Positions 12,290 through 23,600 of a DNA stretch of 64,000 nucleotides are shown piece after piece (position 1 is the first letter of the stretch; every line of letters begins with the position of its first letter). The stretch is from contig NC_061121.1 in assembly GCF_002878395.1 (NCBI RefSeq), forward strand, positions 12,597,184 through 12,661,183. The letters are read 5' to 3'. Both the position numbers and the translations under genes were made by a program. The stretch is from Capsicum annuum (Eukaryota; Streptophyta; Magnoliopsida; Solanales; Solanaceae). The notes under the pieces were generated by a model, which was not told where the DNA came from, did no database searches, and saw only the letters and a program-made list of their open reading frames with translations.

Positions 12290-13454
12290 AATTTTTTATT
12301 TATAAACTTCAAATTTTAAATCCGCTATAAGTTAATTTTGTAAGCATTATTTAATTGCATCTCACCTTTGGTTTCTTTCTTCCTAACTAGTGAAACAAGC
12401 CGCGCTTCGCGAGATTGTAAAATATCTTATTAAATATGTGAATTTTGAAATACTTAAATATAAAGAATAAGTTAAAGATTCTTTTTAGTTTTCACTTCTT
12501 CTTTCTTCGTCTTTGTCATTCTTCATCCTCTTTAGACTTAGTTGATTTTTCTTCGTCTTTTTATTTTTGAATCTACAAGAATCATGATTGAAAATTATTT
12601 GATAATCTTTTCCTATAGAAATTATATATACGATCTAAAGTAATAGCATAAAAAAAATAATTATGGTGGTTATAAAGAATAAGAGAAAAAGATAAAAATA
12701 TATAAATTTGGAAATTAAAGAAGATAAAGATGTTTATATTTTTTTTTTTCACTTGCCCAATGTCTTTCACCACATCAACAGCTATATTGTTACAATTCTC
12801 AAGTATATTGTTGTACATTGAAAATCATTTTTGCAATCACAACACTGTGAAAAATAATTATCATTACAACACAAATAATTTTGAAATAAACTCAAATTTG
12901 TTAAGAGGCAACACATACTATCGTTTTTTATATGATGCTAAACTAACAATAACTTAAGATAACACCAGTTGATATATATAACACGATAAATATCACTCAA
13001 CAAAAGATAATTTTGAAAAAGTTAAACTCTAGATAAAGAGTATGTTAGAAGAAAATTTTGAGAAAATGAAAACTTGGATTTGGAATATGGAAAGACTTTA
13101 GTCTGCAATTCAATAAGTACTCAACTTTATTGAACATTATTTCAATTTAACTATCGCAACTTTAATAATTATTACAAAGTTAATTCAATAGTATCAACTT
13201 ATATAACGTAGTTTTTGTTATTTTTTTTATAAGAGGCTGCAAAAAGAATCATGAAAGAAATAAGAGAAACTAAAAAGTATAATTACTAATACTAATTAAG
13301 GATAGAGGTTTTGAAGATGAAAGGTATGAGTTATGAAGATCTCTGTTATAATAAAAAATGAGTAAGATAAGAGATTGTTAAGAAAATGAAAAAAAAAAGG
13401 ATAATTAGAATTCTTTACCAAAGAGAGGTGTCACATCACTTTGTATATTATAGG
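12290..13454. other. AT-rich spacer, no gene seen
   Basis: No coding signal. A GC hairpin 'ccgcgcttcgcg' at about 12399 resembles motifs seen in some plant Helitrons, but no Helitron ends could be defined. Confidence 0.55.
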
Positions 13455-13644
13455 TAGGGGTGTTCACTGTTTGGTTAAAATCAAATTGAACCATGAATCA
13501 AATCAAACCGATTAAAAAAATCGACATTTGGTTTGGTTTGGTTTTAAATTTTAAAAATGATACTTATTTGGTTTGGTTTTGGTTTTACTCTAAAATAACC
13601 GACAAAATAACCAACAAAATAATCAAATCGAACCGATAAAAATT

Positions 13645-13658
13645 ATATATATATATAT

Positions 13659-13689
<31 letters not shown>

Positions 13690-13696
13690 TATATAG
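13645..13696. repeat. (AT)n/(GATA)n simple repeat
   Basis: A TA run followed by seven or so 'gata/agat' units, next to the left end of the nested foldback element. Confidence 0.9.
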
Positions 13697-13699
13697 ACA

Positions 13700-14005
13700 A
13701 TACCGAATTATCTCCCTGAACTACACTCCAAAAAGTTATAACACACCTCAACTTAAAAAGGATCCTATTACCCCCCCCTTCTCAAACTAAGTAAAAGTAT
13801 AATTTTGACATCCTTAGTGCCTACGTGGCACAATACACTGAAGTGTCACGTAGGCACACGTGTGTGCCACGTAGGCATCATGTAGGTACTAAGGGTGTCA
13901 AAATTACACTTTTAATTAGTTCAGGGGTAGTAGGACCCCCTTTAAGTTGAGGTGTGTCATAACTTTTTTGGGTATAGTTAGGGGGGTAATTGAGTATTTT
14001 CTCAT
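13700..14005. mobile_element. Foldback MITE nested in the 13455-14670 element
   Basis: The two halves are inverted copies of each other: 'gttataacacacctcaactt' on the left pairs with 'aagttgaggtgtgtcataac' on the right, and 'gtgcctacgtggca' pairs across a centre 'cacgtgtgtgccacg'. It lies in TA-rich sequence, so a target duplication cannot be called. Confidence 0.8.
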
Positions 14006-14670
14006 ATATATATATATATTATTCATGAATAAAAAATAAAAATTTGTTACATTTTAAATTTTAATCATGAATTTAACTTTAATCGTAATACTTTTAGTCA
14101 TATGTCTTAATCTAGTTGACAGTACGTTATGAGATTCTAAATGATTTTCGCACTTTGAATAATAAATGTTACTAATTGTGAAAATTATCTTGTTGTCTAT
14201 GAGATTTTACAGGTGAGTTTCATTAGACTATAGATAATCACTAATTTTGAACTTTCTTTTTGGTTCCTATTGAGAAAAAAAATTATGTGTTCACCTTTTT
14301 GGGGGGTTATTATATCGTTCTCTTATATGTAGTTTCTAAATAATTTTTGTAGAAGCATTCATATGATGTTGTTCGTGGCTTTGCCTAAGTATAATACTAA
14401 ATTGACATCTTAGTTTCAAGATTAGGGCATAACACTATGTTTGATTGGATTTTTTTTTTATTTCAAATTTTATCATTAGTTAAAGTTAAAAACCAAAAAA
14501 TCAAAAAATTAAAAAAATCGAACCAAACCGAACTAAACTGACAAGAATCAAACCGACGGTTATTTTTTTGTGTTGGTTTGATTTAATTTTTGAAATTTAA
14601 AAATAGACTAAGTTGGTTTGGTTATGATTTTGACCAATAACCGACCCAAATCAACCCATGAACACCCCTA

Positions 14671-15791
14671 GTTATAGATAGATATAGATTGGAGCAAAAG
14701 AGGTCGCTTGACTACTTGCAAATTGAATAGTAGAAAATGACACTATCAAATCTTTTATATGGAGGAATAAAAATCTGTTTATAGAAAAAAATACAAAACG
14801 AAAAAAAAAGTGTAAGTGACCTAAAAATTAATTATCATTATCAATTTGGTTCTTAGCTCTAATAATTAACCGATAAATATACTTATACTCATCTGTAAAA
14901 TATAAGAAAGACATAAAACTTTCATGCTGTTTATATATTCATCAAAAATAGAGGAAATGAATAATATAGATTATTTATACCGAAATAATATAATTGATAT
15001 GAGAATATATCCCAAAAAACTGCTTTTATTATAATCATTTCTCTTATCTATTAGAGATGAAAATAAAGCTCTATTTTTGATCCCAAAGCAACATGTTTCC
15101 AAAGAGATAACACCAATCAAAATTGCTTATTATCTGTCAAAAACAACAAATCAATGAATCGTCAAATCATACCATTCATGTAAATTTAAATTCATTGAAT
15201 CAGAGTAAGATTCAAAATAATGCCTTTACATCAAAAAATACATAAAAAGATAAGAATTAAAAAATAATCCAAAGGAACAAAGAGTATTTCTTTTTACTGT
15301 AATGGTTATATTAATCTATTGGACCTAATTTCATTGATGTACCTACATCATACGTGAATTACATACTCTTTTGTTGTGTGAACGTTTAAGAATATTTCAA
15401 GTACTTGTGCAGGTGGTATATATAAAATGCTAGTCATTAAGATTAAGCCATAACAAAAGACTGTAGAGGTCGCACTGTATTTCTATTGAAAAAAAGTTTG
15501 AAGAAGAAGGAGAAATGAAAATGAGCATCCAATAATTCAATAAATTATTGTTATTTATAAATTTATTAAGCCATAAGAATAAATAGAAGGAAGTTGAGAA
15601 GACATGTTATTAAGTAGTGAATACAAATAGATTGAGTTTTTTTTTTTTTGTAACTTATGAGATATAATTAGTTATAGTAAGTGTGATATAATTTTTTTAA
15701 TTAATAAACAAATTGATTAATGAAAAAATGAAGAAAAAAATTTAAAAAATGATAAATATAAATGAAGATCATAGAGAGGCTATGACTATCC

Positions 15792-15828
<37 letters not shown>

Positions 15829-16610
15829 TGATTACTTCAAAGTCATGATTTGCCTTGGCTTCTTATAAATCTCAAATTGTTTGCCCAAAAAACTTCTCAT
15901 CATTCCCCTAAAAAAGAAAAATTAATTTTAAACAAAGTCCTAGTGAAGATGAGATATGATGGAACGTGAACAGGATACGATTAATGTAAAATTTAATTTA
16001 TAATTTTTATTTTATTTTCAAAGTCATTTTTCTCATTTATAAGAAATTTTCTTTTTATTATAAATATTTTTTTAATTTTAACCAGTTGAACATGAGAAAT
16101 TAAAAAAAATCTAGAAACTATTTTCTTTCATACCAAACATACCCTCGAGAAGTGTGTGCGAAATAACAAAGCAACAAGTTAAAGGACTTCAAAATTAAGT
16201 GGTAAAAAATATCAATAGAAAATTCTGCTATATTTAGGCTGAACATTTTGCAAAGAGAAATATAATCAAAGTTCCTATGAAAACGATCTTTTACAGAAAT
16301 ATGGAGTAAGAATATGTACGATAAAACCTTATAATTTAATTTTTTCCTTAAATTTTACGAACAACAAAAATTTTAATACACCGCTAATTTTCGTTTGTTA
16401 CAACCAATGATATGTATGGTGATTTTTCCCTTGAATTTGGGGAACTCAATCAATTGTAGGGGTCCATAAAAGGCCCCCTTATTGTGTTTTTTCTCTTTTA
16501 GACCTTATCCAAATCTAATCCATAATTGTCCTTTCATTTCATTAATATGACTCTTGAGAACGTGAAGCCTATTACTCCGAATCTCGATTAATTCAGATTC
16601 ATTATGGATG
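14671..16610. other. AT-rich spacer, no gene seen
   Basis: No coding frame worth reporting. A short (AT)n run lies at about 15797-15822. Confidence 0.65.
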
Positions 16611-16614
16611 AAGT

Positions 16615-16770
16615 CATCAATATAACAATAACAATAATAATAACAATAAAAACATCATATCAATATATTTTTATAAAGTCAGATGGAAGATAGAATGTAT
16701 GCAGTCCGTACCACTGATGAGAGATAAGAGGTTGTTTCCGATAGATCTGCGACTCAAGATAACAATAATC
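16615..16770 (+). repeat. SINE-like repeat, (AAC)n family
   Basis: 'aacaataataataacaataaaaacatc', 'agaatgtatgcagtccgtacc', 'gaggttgtttccgatagatc'. Degraded, same block order as other copies. Confidence 0.55.
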
Positions 16771-17544
16771 TAGAAAAAAAACGTAATATAAAAGTAAGGA
16801 ACAATAAATAGCAACCAAATAACAAATAGTAACATGAACAAGACTACCACAAATAATAACCTGAGTCCCAACTAATTCATATGCATTTCAGATAAGGAGT
16901 AACTAAAATGTAAAATGCTCCCTATTACAAGAGTTTTCATTCCCAGAGCCCGAATTTAAGATCGCTAACTAAAAATTAAGAGATCCCAACTATTTTACCA
17001 TTTATGTCAAAAGTCCCTAGTTAACAACCTCCTAGTCTTGTATCAACTAGTGATTTTTTGTTTTGTTCGGTATAACTATTTGTTATTCAGAATCTGGGGA
17101 CGGATTAGTTAAAATTTACTACGTATGGAGCTTATAAGTGGAAAAACGCTTTCTACAAGAGTTTCTCTATTTTGAAGGTTCGTATTTAAAACGTTTGATT
17201 AAAAATGAATAAAACACATCCACTCCACTACATTCCTCGGTGATATCAACCTATGATTTCATATTACCTAAATTTGATTTATTTTCCCATTTCCATCATC
17301 AATGTACGATATAATCGATGAGAACTCACATTTTTAATGTACTTGAATTAATTCAGATAGGATTAGTCAAAGCCATTTTATTCATTACTTTTTTTTTTTT
17401 TTCACAATATTCACGTTTTTTTGATTCTTTGTAAAGTGTACTTTGTTTTTTTTTTTAATCTGATGTTTGATATTGTATTCAGACTCGATTAAATCTGAAT
17501 TCACGCATTGCAAATCTCGTTTCTGGAGACAACAGTTTCAGTAC

Positions 17545-17730
17545 CGACGGAATCAGAATTTTTATTAAAAGGGTTCAAAATCTAAAAATGTAACATACAA
17601 ACTAGCCGAGGCCGGTTCAACATCTACTATATATACATGAAAAATAATTTTAACTATGTATAAATAGTGTAATTTCCGCCGATGAACCCACTGATGACCT
17701 AAAGGTGGTTTCGCCCATGCTTCCAATAGG
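17545..17730 (+). repeat. hAT-MITE-like dispersed repeat, degraded
   Basis: Block order 'gacggaatcagaattttta ... tttccgccgatgaaccc ... ggtggtttcgcccatgc' matches the better preserved element at 29658 ('gtgaagctaagattttt ... gacaccccttggac ... ggtggctccaccactg'). Termini are eroded. Confidence 0.4.
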
Positions 17731-17769
17731 ATATTTTTCGTAACCAGAGGCTCAAACTCAAAACTTATA

Positions 17770-18022
17770 CTCCCTCCGTTTCATAATAAATGAATTGTTA
17801 GATTTTGACACACCGATTAAGGAAAAAACATTAAAGACATAAATTTAACACAACTTTTCATTTTTATCCCAAAAAAGAAAAAGTTGATATTGTAATACTT
17901 TTTCAAAAGTTAATTGATTGTCAAATCATAAGGGTAAATTTGAAAAAAAAAATTCAATGATTCACTTATTTTGAAACATCAATAAATATTTCAATAATTC
18001 ACTCATTCCAAAACAAAGGGAG
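17770..18022. mobile_element. Stowaway-like MITE
   Basis: Ends CTCCCTCCGTTTCATAATAA and its complement '...cattccaaaacaaagggag', TA on each side (17768-17769, 18023-18024). About 253 bp. Confidence 0.85.
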
Positions 18023-18024
18023 TA

Positions 18025-19200
18025 ATTAATAATGAACGAATTTCGAACTATCCCACCACAGCTTACGTTGATAAAGAGAATAAATTACTAACAAAATATA
18101 AAGAGAAGCAAAAAAGAAATGAATAAAGAATGGTGGAGAAGTCCAAGAAAATGATAGGTATTGGTGGTTGAGCATTTCTTTGAGATATTTTGGATCAAAT
18201 ACTGCTCAACAATCAAAATTATGTGGTCCATCTAAGTTTCTTTGTCTTTCCATAGTTTTTATTTATTTATTTTTATTATTTTTGTTTTTATTTATATTTT
18301 ACGATGCACCCACATGATACGGTGGGGAAAAAGAAAGAAAGAACCATTGATAGAACTTAAATAGAGATATATAATGAAGTTGAAATGATTAAATCGTGAC
18401 AAAGAATATGTTTTCGTGGTTCATTTTTCTTTACTGAGTTATCAATAGTTGTCGACGTAAGAAATTAAAAGAAAGTGAATTTTAAACTAAAAATATGGTA
18501 TCTTCACAAATAAACTTGGGATAATGTCAATATAGGGATGGAGAGGATAACTCCATCTTTAATTATTGCATTCGAGTCTTGGATATTGAAAAATCGGGTA
18601 ATTAGAACCCAAACGTGTCGATCAACTAGTTTAGAAAATATGTTTAAAATGTATAGGCTATGTATACTTTATACTAAATATACGCATATCATACAACAAC
18701 ATACATACTTATACATCGACTAGTCGTTTGAACGATAAATATTTGTAACTTTCCGTTGGAAGATTGTGATAGGATATTCTTTCTCCTTTAATGGGCCTTA
18801 CAAGGCATGAATGCAGATCTGTCATTTCTCCGATACGAATACGAAATACCATATAAAAAATTAGCGGGGTCGGGTTGTGTGTGTGTGGGGTTGGGTTGGG
18901 TTGGGGGGGTCCTCTTTAAATTTGAGTGATAGGGTTGGGTATCTAATAAAGGAGTGGTCAATTAGTGTGGAAAGGAAGGTCTACTTCATTTGATAAGATA
19001 GAGAATAAATAACTTATTGGCTTGTGGACCATTATTCTAATGTTGTCTTGCTACTTAGTCCTTAGCTAATATACACCTACTTTCAACTTTCTAAATATGG
19101 ACATTTCCTCTTTCTTTGATTTTGATTTTTTGTTTCATATGTAATCTTTTTTGTTTCTCTCCTTATCCTATTCTTGGTTTTCTATCTTATCATACTTTAA
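18025..19200. other. AT-rich spacer with one G-rich tract
   Basis: No gene seen. At 18887-18909 a run of the form G4-TT-G3-TT-G3-TT-G7 meets the G-quadruplex consensus on the plus strand. It is preceded by (GT)n. Confidence 0.65.
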
Positions 19201-19207
19201 GCAACCG

Positions 19208-19345
19208 AGAGACGTTTACATCAACATATCCGGTGTATTTCCATAAATGGAGTCTGAAAAGGAAGATAGGATATACACAAACCTTACTCCTGTATTTGTG
19301 TGGTAAAGAGGTTTCCGATAGAAACGGAGAAACACTTGATCTCAA
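19208..19345 (+). repeat. SINE-like repeat, (AAC)n family
   Basis: 'acatcaacatatccggtgt', 'ccataaatggagtctg', 'acacaaaccttactcctg', 'gtaaagaggtttccgatag': same order of blocks as the copies at 20290. Confidence 0.6.
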
Positions 19346-19576
19346 CACATCATCCATGGGCCAAATATAGCCTTAAGCCCATTGGGCCCAATACATCATT
19401 CTGATTGGGCTAAGATCGTCGACGATGCATTATGGAAGATTTGCACAAATAGAATCATTCTATGCCACTGTTTAAGTTTTGACCTCTAATTTTAGATAAG
19501 TCTTGCAAAAATAGCCCCACGCATGCCCTGCGCGGTTTCTAGGATGACTTGTGGTTATTCATAATTTCTAAGCAAA

Positions 19577-19805
19577 AATCCTAGCGATCGCCAGAATTTC
19601 TTACTTGGTATTAGCCAAGACTTGCCTTAAAAGCGAGTTATAGTGATTTATCACGCGATCGCTAAAATTTCTTATTTGGTATTAGCGAACACTTACTTTA
19701 AAGAAAAATATAGTGATTCATCAGGCAATCATCAGAATTTCTTACTCAGATATTAGCCAAGACTCAACTTAAAAACAAGCTATAGCGATTCATCAGAATT
19801 TCTTG
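19577..19805. repeat. Tandem repeat of about 71 bp, 3.2 units
   Basis: Unit 'cagaatttcttacttggtat / tagccaagacttgccttaaaa / tagtgatttatca' repeats at 19592, about 19663, 19733 and 19796. Two units carry the palindrome GCGATCGC or close forms. Origin unknown. Confidence 0.7.
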
Positions 19806-19931
19806 ACTTTTAAATTGTGATTTTAAAAAGAAAAATTAGTTCTAATGTCCTAGACAAATTATGGAACGTTGAAATAAAAGTGGTCAAAGGGAGACAGATA
19901 TACAAGATTCATATAGATAAGTGGTCGAAAT

Positions 19932-20022
19932 AAGGTCGCGTGCTGTAGATCCTTATGGTCCGATCCTTCCTCAGACCCTACGTATTTTGAGAACTTAGTG
20001 CACTAGGCTGTCCTTTTTATAT
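19932..20022 (+). repeat. TS-type SINE, 3' part only
   Basis: Colinear with the end of the copy at 27326: 'gtagatccttatggtccg', 'cttcctcagaccctacg', 'cttagtgcactaggctgtcc' followed by T-rich DNA. Truncated at its 5' side. Confidence 0.65.
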
Positions 20023-20289
20023 AGCAAAGCTCAAACTTATTCGACATCGATGCATAGTTTTGCAGTCTTCATCTGCTTTTTGTTTCTTTTATTGATATTG
20101 GTTGCTCAAATAGGGAAAAAGATTTAACATTTTTACTTGTGAAACATATATTGCAACATCTTTAAGCAAGAAAGACAACCATTGTAGTAGCAAAGTAAGC
20201 TAGAAAACTCTTTTTATGTAACTGAGAAATCGTCGAGAGACAATGGTGCATGGTTTTTCAAATTTCAAGTGGTAGCTCAACAAAAAAGA

Positions 20290-20535
20290 GTTACAATATA
20301 TCCAGTATAATCCCACAAAGCGGGGTCTGGGGAGGATAAAGTGGACATAAACCTTACTTCTACCTTGGAGGTAGAGAGGCTGTTTCCGACAGATCCTCAG
20401 CTCAACACAAAAGAATTACAACATATCCAGTGTAATCCCACAAAGCGGGGTCTAGGGAGGGTAAAGTGTACGTAAACCTTACTTCTACCTTGGAGGTAGA
20501 AAGGCTGCTTCCGACAGACCCTCAGCTCAACACAA
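20290..20535 (+). repeat. Two tandem copies of the (AAC)-type SINE-like repeat
   Basis: Copies at about 20290-20412 and 20413-20535 are close to identical: 'atatccagtataatcccac', 'aagcggggtctggggagg', 'cttacttctaccttggaggt', 'ttccgacagatcctcagctc'. Each ends 'aacacaaaagaattac'. They lie directly downstream of the RimP-like gene. Confidence 0.75.
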
Positions 20536-20683
20536 AAGAATTGTCATAAGCAATTAGGAGCCTTCCAGGACACAAATATTTCTTTAGAATCTTCCATACC
20601 ATCAAAAATTTATGTCAAAATCTTTAGTGTGTGTAAAGCAACAGTATAGGGCTATACATCAGTACCTTGAGTCGAGACAGAAT

Positions 20684-23600
20684 TCAGTAATCGAGGTACA
20701 AAGTAACCTTCTTAACCATTGCATAAGGCAGTGTTAACCTCCAATCTTTCTTTTTACGGCTTAGCGGCCTTCCTTTGGCTGCTGGATCTCTATTCTGCTT
20801 CACATCGGCCAACTTCCACACACAGCGTCCTGATTCTGCATCAATTGATTCCATGAAGAATATTCCGTCCTTTTCAACGCTTCTAGAGTTCACTTCTTCT
20901 ATATAGCTAACTCTCATAGGCCTATGCTTGAAGCGGGATAAGTCACCTGGTACTTTTAGTAGCCGTTCAGCACCAGGAGATGATACCTTAAGATCACAGG
21001 AAAGAGAAAGCGTTTGTTTCAACAATAAGTACTACTCCCGAACCATTATCAAATTTGTCTTTACGACAAACAAAGAGAATACAACATTGTTTTTTAACAA
21101 TTACCTCAAGGGCCAGATCATCAGGAATTTTCCCTAGTGCACCAGCTTCGTCTAATCTTTTCTTGTATTGGCGGCTAAATTCCTCCATCTCTTCCATACT
21201 TAGAGAGCCATATCTAATGTAAAGAGTATGTCATACAGCCACGGTGAACAGGATATGAAAAGCACATGCATACGATAACCAAGTGAAAATTGCCAACAAG
21301 ATACGAACTCCAATTTCAGCTTATTACAGACTGTTTAACTTGACTGGAAATCATGGTGAATGGAGGCAAAGAAGGACAGAGAGAAAGTCTTGGTAAGCAA
21401 CGCTTCACATATCTAAATATAGCTGACTTATACATGACCCTGTAACTACCTATGATTAAGAGGTCTAGTCCAATTACTCATCCATCACTGAGTTATATAA
21501 TGCACCTTATATTTTGGCACATCCAAAATGTTGACAAGCTTTTACAAATACTTCCTTTATTTCAACTTGTTTGTCTTAGACTCTTAGTTTGATTTGGCTC
21601 GGAGTTTAAGAAAGTAAAGAAGACTTTCGAATCTTGTGGGTTAAAACTAAAGATATGTGTAGCCCTTTAATCTTGTAGTCTTAAATATGTCATGTAAAAT
21701 ATCGAAATTAAAGAGCTGTCAAAACAACAAAGAGACATTCTTTTTAAAACAAACTAAAAAGGAGAGTAGGACAAATAAATTGAAACAGAGGGAGTAATAC
21801 TACTATTTTACACTACTCTCACTTATTGGCATCTTTTCTCTTCCATTGGAATTAGAATTTTAAAGACCGATCACAACAAGAGATTACAGGCACAACATGC
21901 TCGATATCATTTATGAAAGAGAAAGAGATGCAGAAGTTGTGTGATGTGGACAAGAATCCAGTGTTGCAATCAACAACTTACTCATTTGGAAGTTTGTCTA
22001 ATCTGACATAGATGTATCCATGAGGACTAGTTTTAAATGCATAGAGCTCCATGTCATCGCCAAAGGACAGCAACACATCACGAGCAATAGATAATGCCTG
22101 CTCACCCCAAGAGCAACTCTGCAGAACTATTCCCCCTCCATCACCTCCATCACCAATCTGAATGTTTGAACTACTAAAATCAAATTGAACATATATATCC
22201 AAATAAAAGAAGAAAAGAAAATTGAAGCGTTACACTCCAAAAGTTCATGTACCTCAGCCTCAACTTCCACTTCTTCTTCCCATAAATCTATTGGTTCTAC
22301 GTCCTCAATCGTTTCATCTTCAAAAAATAAACACACAAAGTGCGACACTTTGAGAGAATATAAATTGACGAATTTGATTAAAAAAATCACTACATTTAGT
22401 TCAATGAGAATGTGAAACAAGTACGAAGAGAATGCCTTTATAATTCTCAAGAGTAACTGAACATTTCCAATTCTTTTTTCCCCATCAAGGAGGATCAATA
22501 ATATTTCCAATTAAATTCCGCACAAGTCAAACCTCCAATCTACCAGTTGCTGGTGGAGGTACTTTACCACTACTACTACTAGGTGGAGACAACAGGGTTG
22601 AACGGAATTTCCTTTGTTGAAAAATTATACCAGCATAAATATGGTTAAAATTAGTATATGTGCTATTATAAGCTGTTGAATCCTCTTAACATTAAAATTC
22701 TAGTGCAATATTATGGTTCAAAAGTAGCTTTAAGTCACAAGTTCAAATTCTAGCTCTCACATTACAGAATTTTTCTTGCATCTCTTTATATAAATTTTGG
22801 CTCTGCCACTAGCCAACCTTACTCATCAACATTTTCATTTGTTTCTTCACCAACATAACGCTATAAGACTAAGGGTGTGACCTAGTGGATAATAAAGTGA
22901 GAGAGAAACATGAGGTTTCGGTTCAACCAAGTGTTTACGCCCATCTGCTTAAAGCTTGGAGGATAGAGTTACCCAACACTTGTGCTGGTGGAGCTAGCAG
23001 ATACCCAATGAATGGTTGAGATGCGTGCAAGCTGGACCATACCCCACCATTATTAAAGAAAACATAGCAATTTAAGATTAAGGGTGTGATCTAGCGGTCA
23101 ATAACGCTGGAGAGAATCATGAGTTCTCAATTCAACTAGGTGATTTCTTCCCATCTGGCTAAGACTTAGTGGATAAAGTTACACAGTACTTGTGCTGGTG
23201 GAGATAGCAGATACCCAATGTGATAGTCGAGATGAGCTCAACCTGGCTAGGACGCCACCGGTATTAAAGAAAACATAACAATATAAGCCTACAATTATGG
23301 AGGCATTTTTTTTTTAAATCCCTACCAAGGAAAGGTATTAGCTTTCATTTGGAAAGGCATTACTTAGTTTTCTTAGAAACATAAATTCAAGCACCTCCAG
23401 GGCTGTCTTGGCATATATATACGAATATACGATATCTTCATCATTATTTCCAGAGTTAATGGTCAAAAACACACATAAAGCATTCCAATTATTTAGTTTC
23501 ATACCTGAATTATCATGTCTATAAGTTTCCTACCTGAATTATCACTGAATACTTATCAAAACACACCCCAACTATTCATTGTTCACATTTCCTACCCGAA

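Larger units (their letters stand above)
13455..14670. mobile_element. Inverted-repeat element (TIR TAGGGGTGTTCA), with a nested foldback element
   Basis: Termini TAGGGGTGTTCA (13455) and TGAACACCCCTA (14670) are perfect inverted repeats. Subterminal blocks rich in 'ggtttggttt' on the left mirror 'aaccaaac/caaaccgac' on the right. No coding capacity. The interior carries a second element at about 13700-14005, which explains the unusual length. Confidence 0.75.

Noticed and set aside
11943..12291. Open frames of alternating Tyr-Ile around the (TA)n tract and gap
   Set aside because: Pure by-product of the TA repeat and the N block.
12385..14690. A Helitron bounded by the 'ccgcgcttcgcg' hairpin
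   Set aside because: No TC start, CTRR end with hairpin or Rep/helicase sequence could be shown.
18887..18909. Interstitial telomere
   Set aside because: Unit is TTGGG, not the plant telomere unit, and too short.
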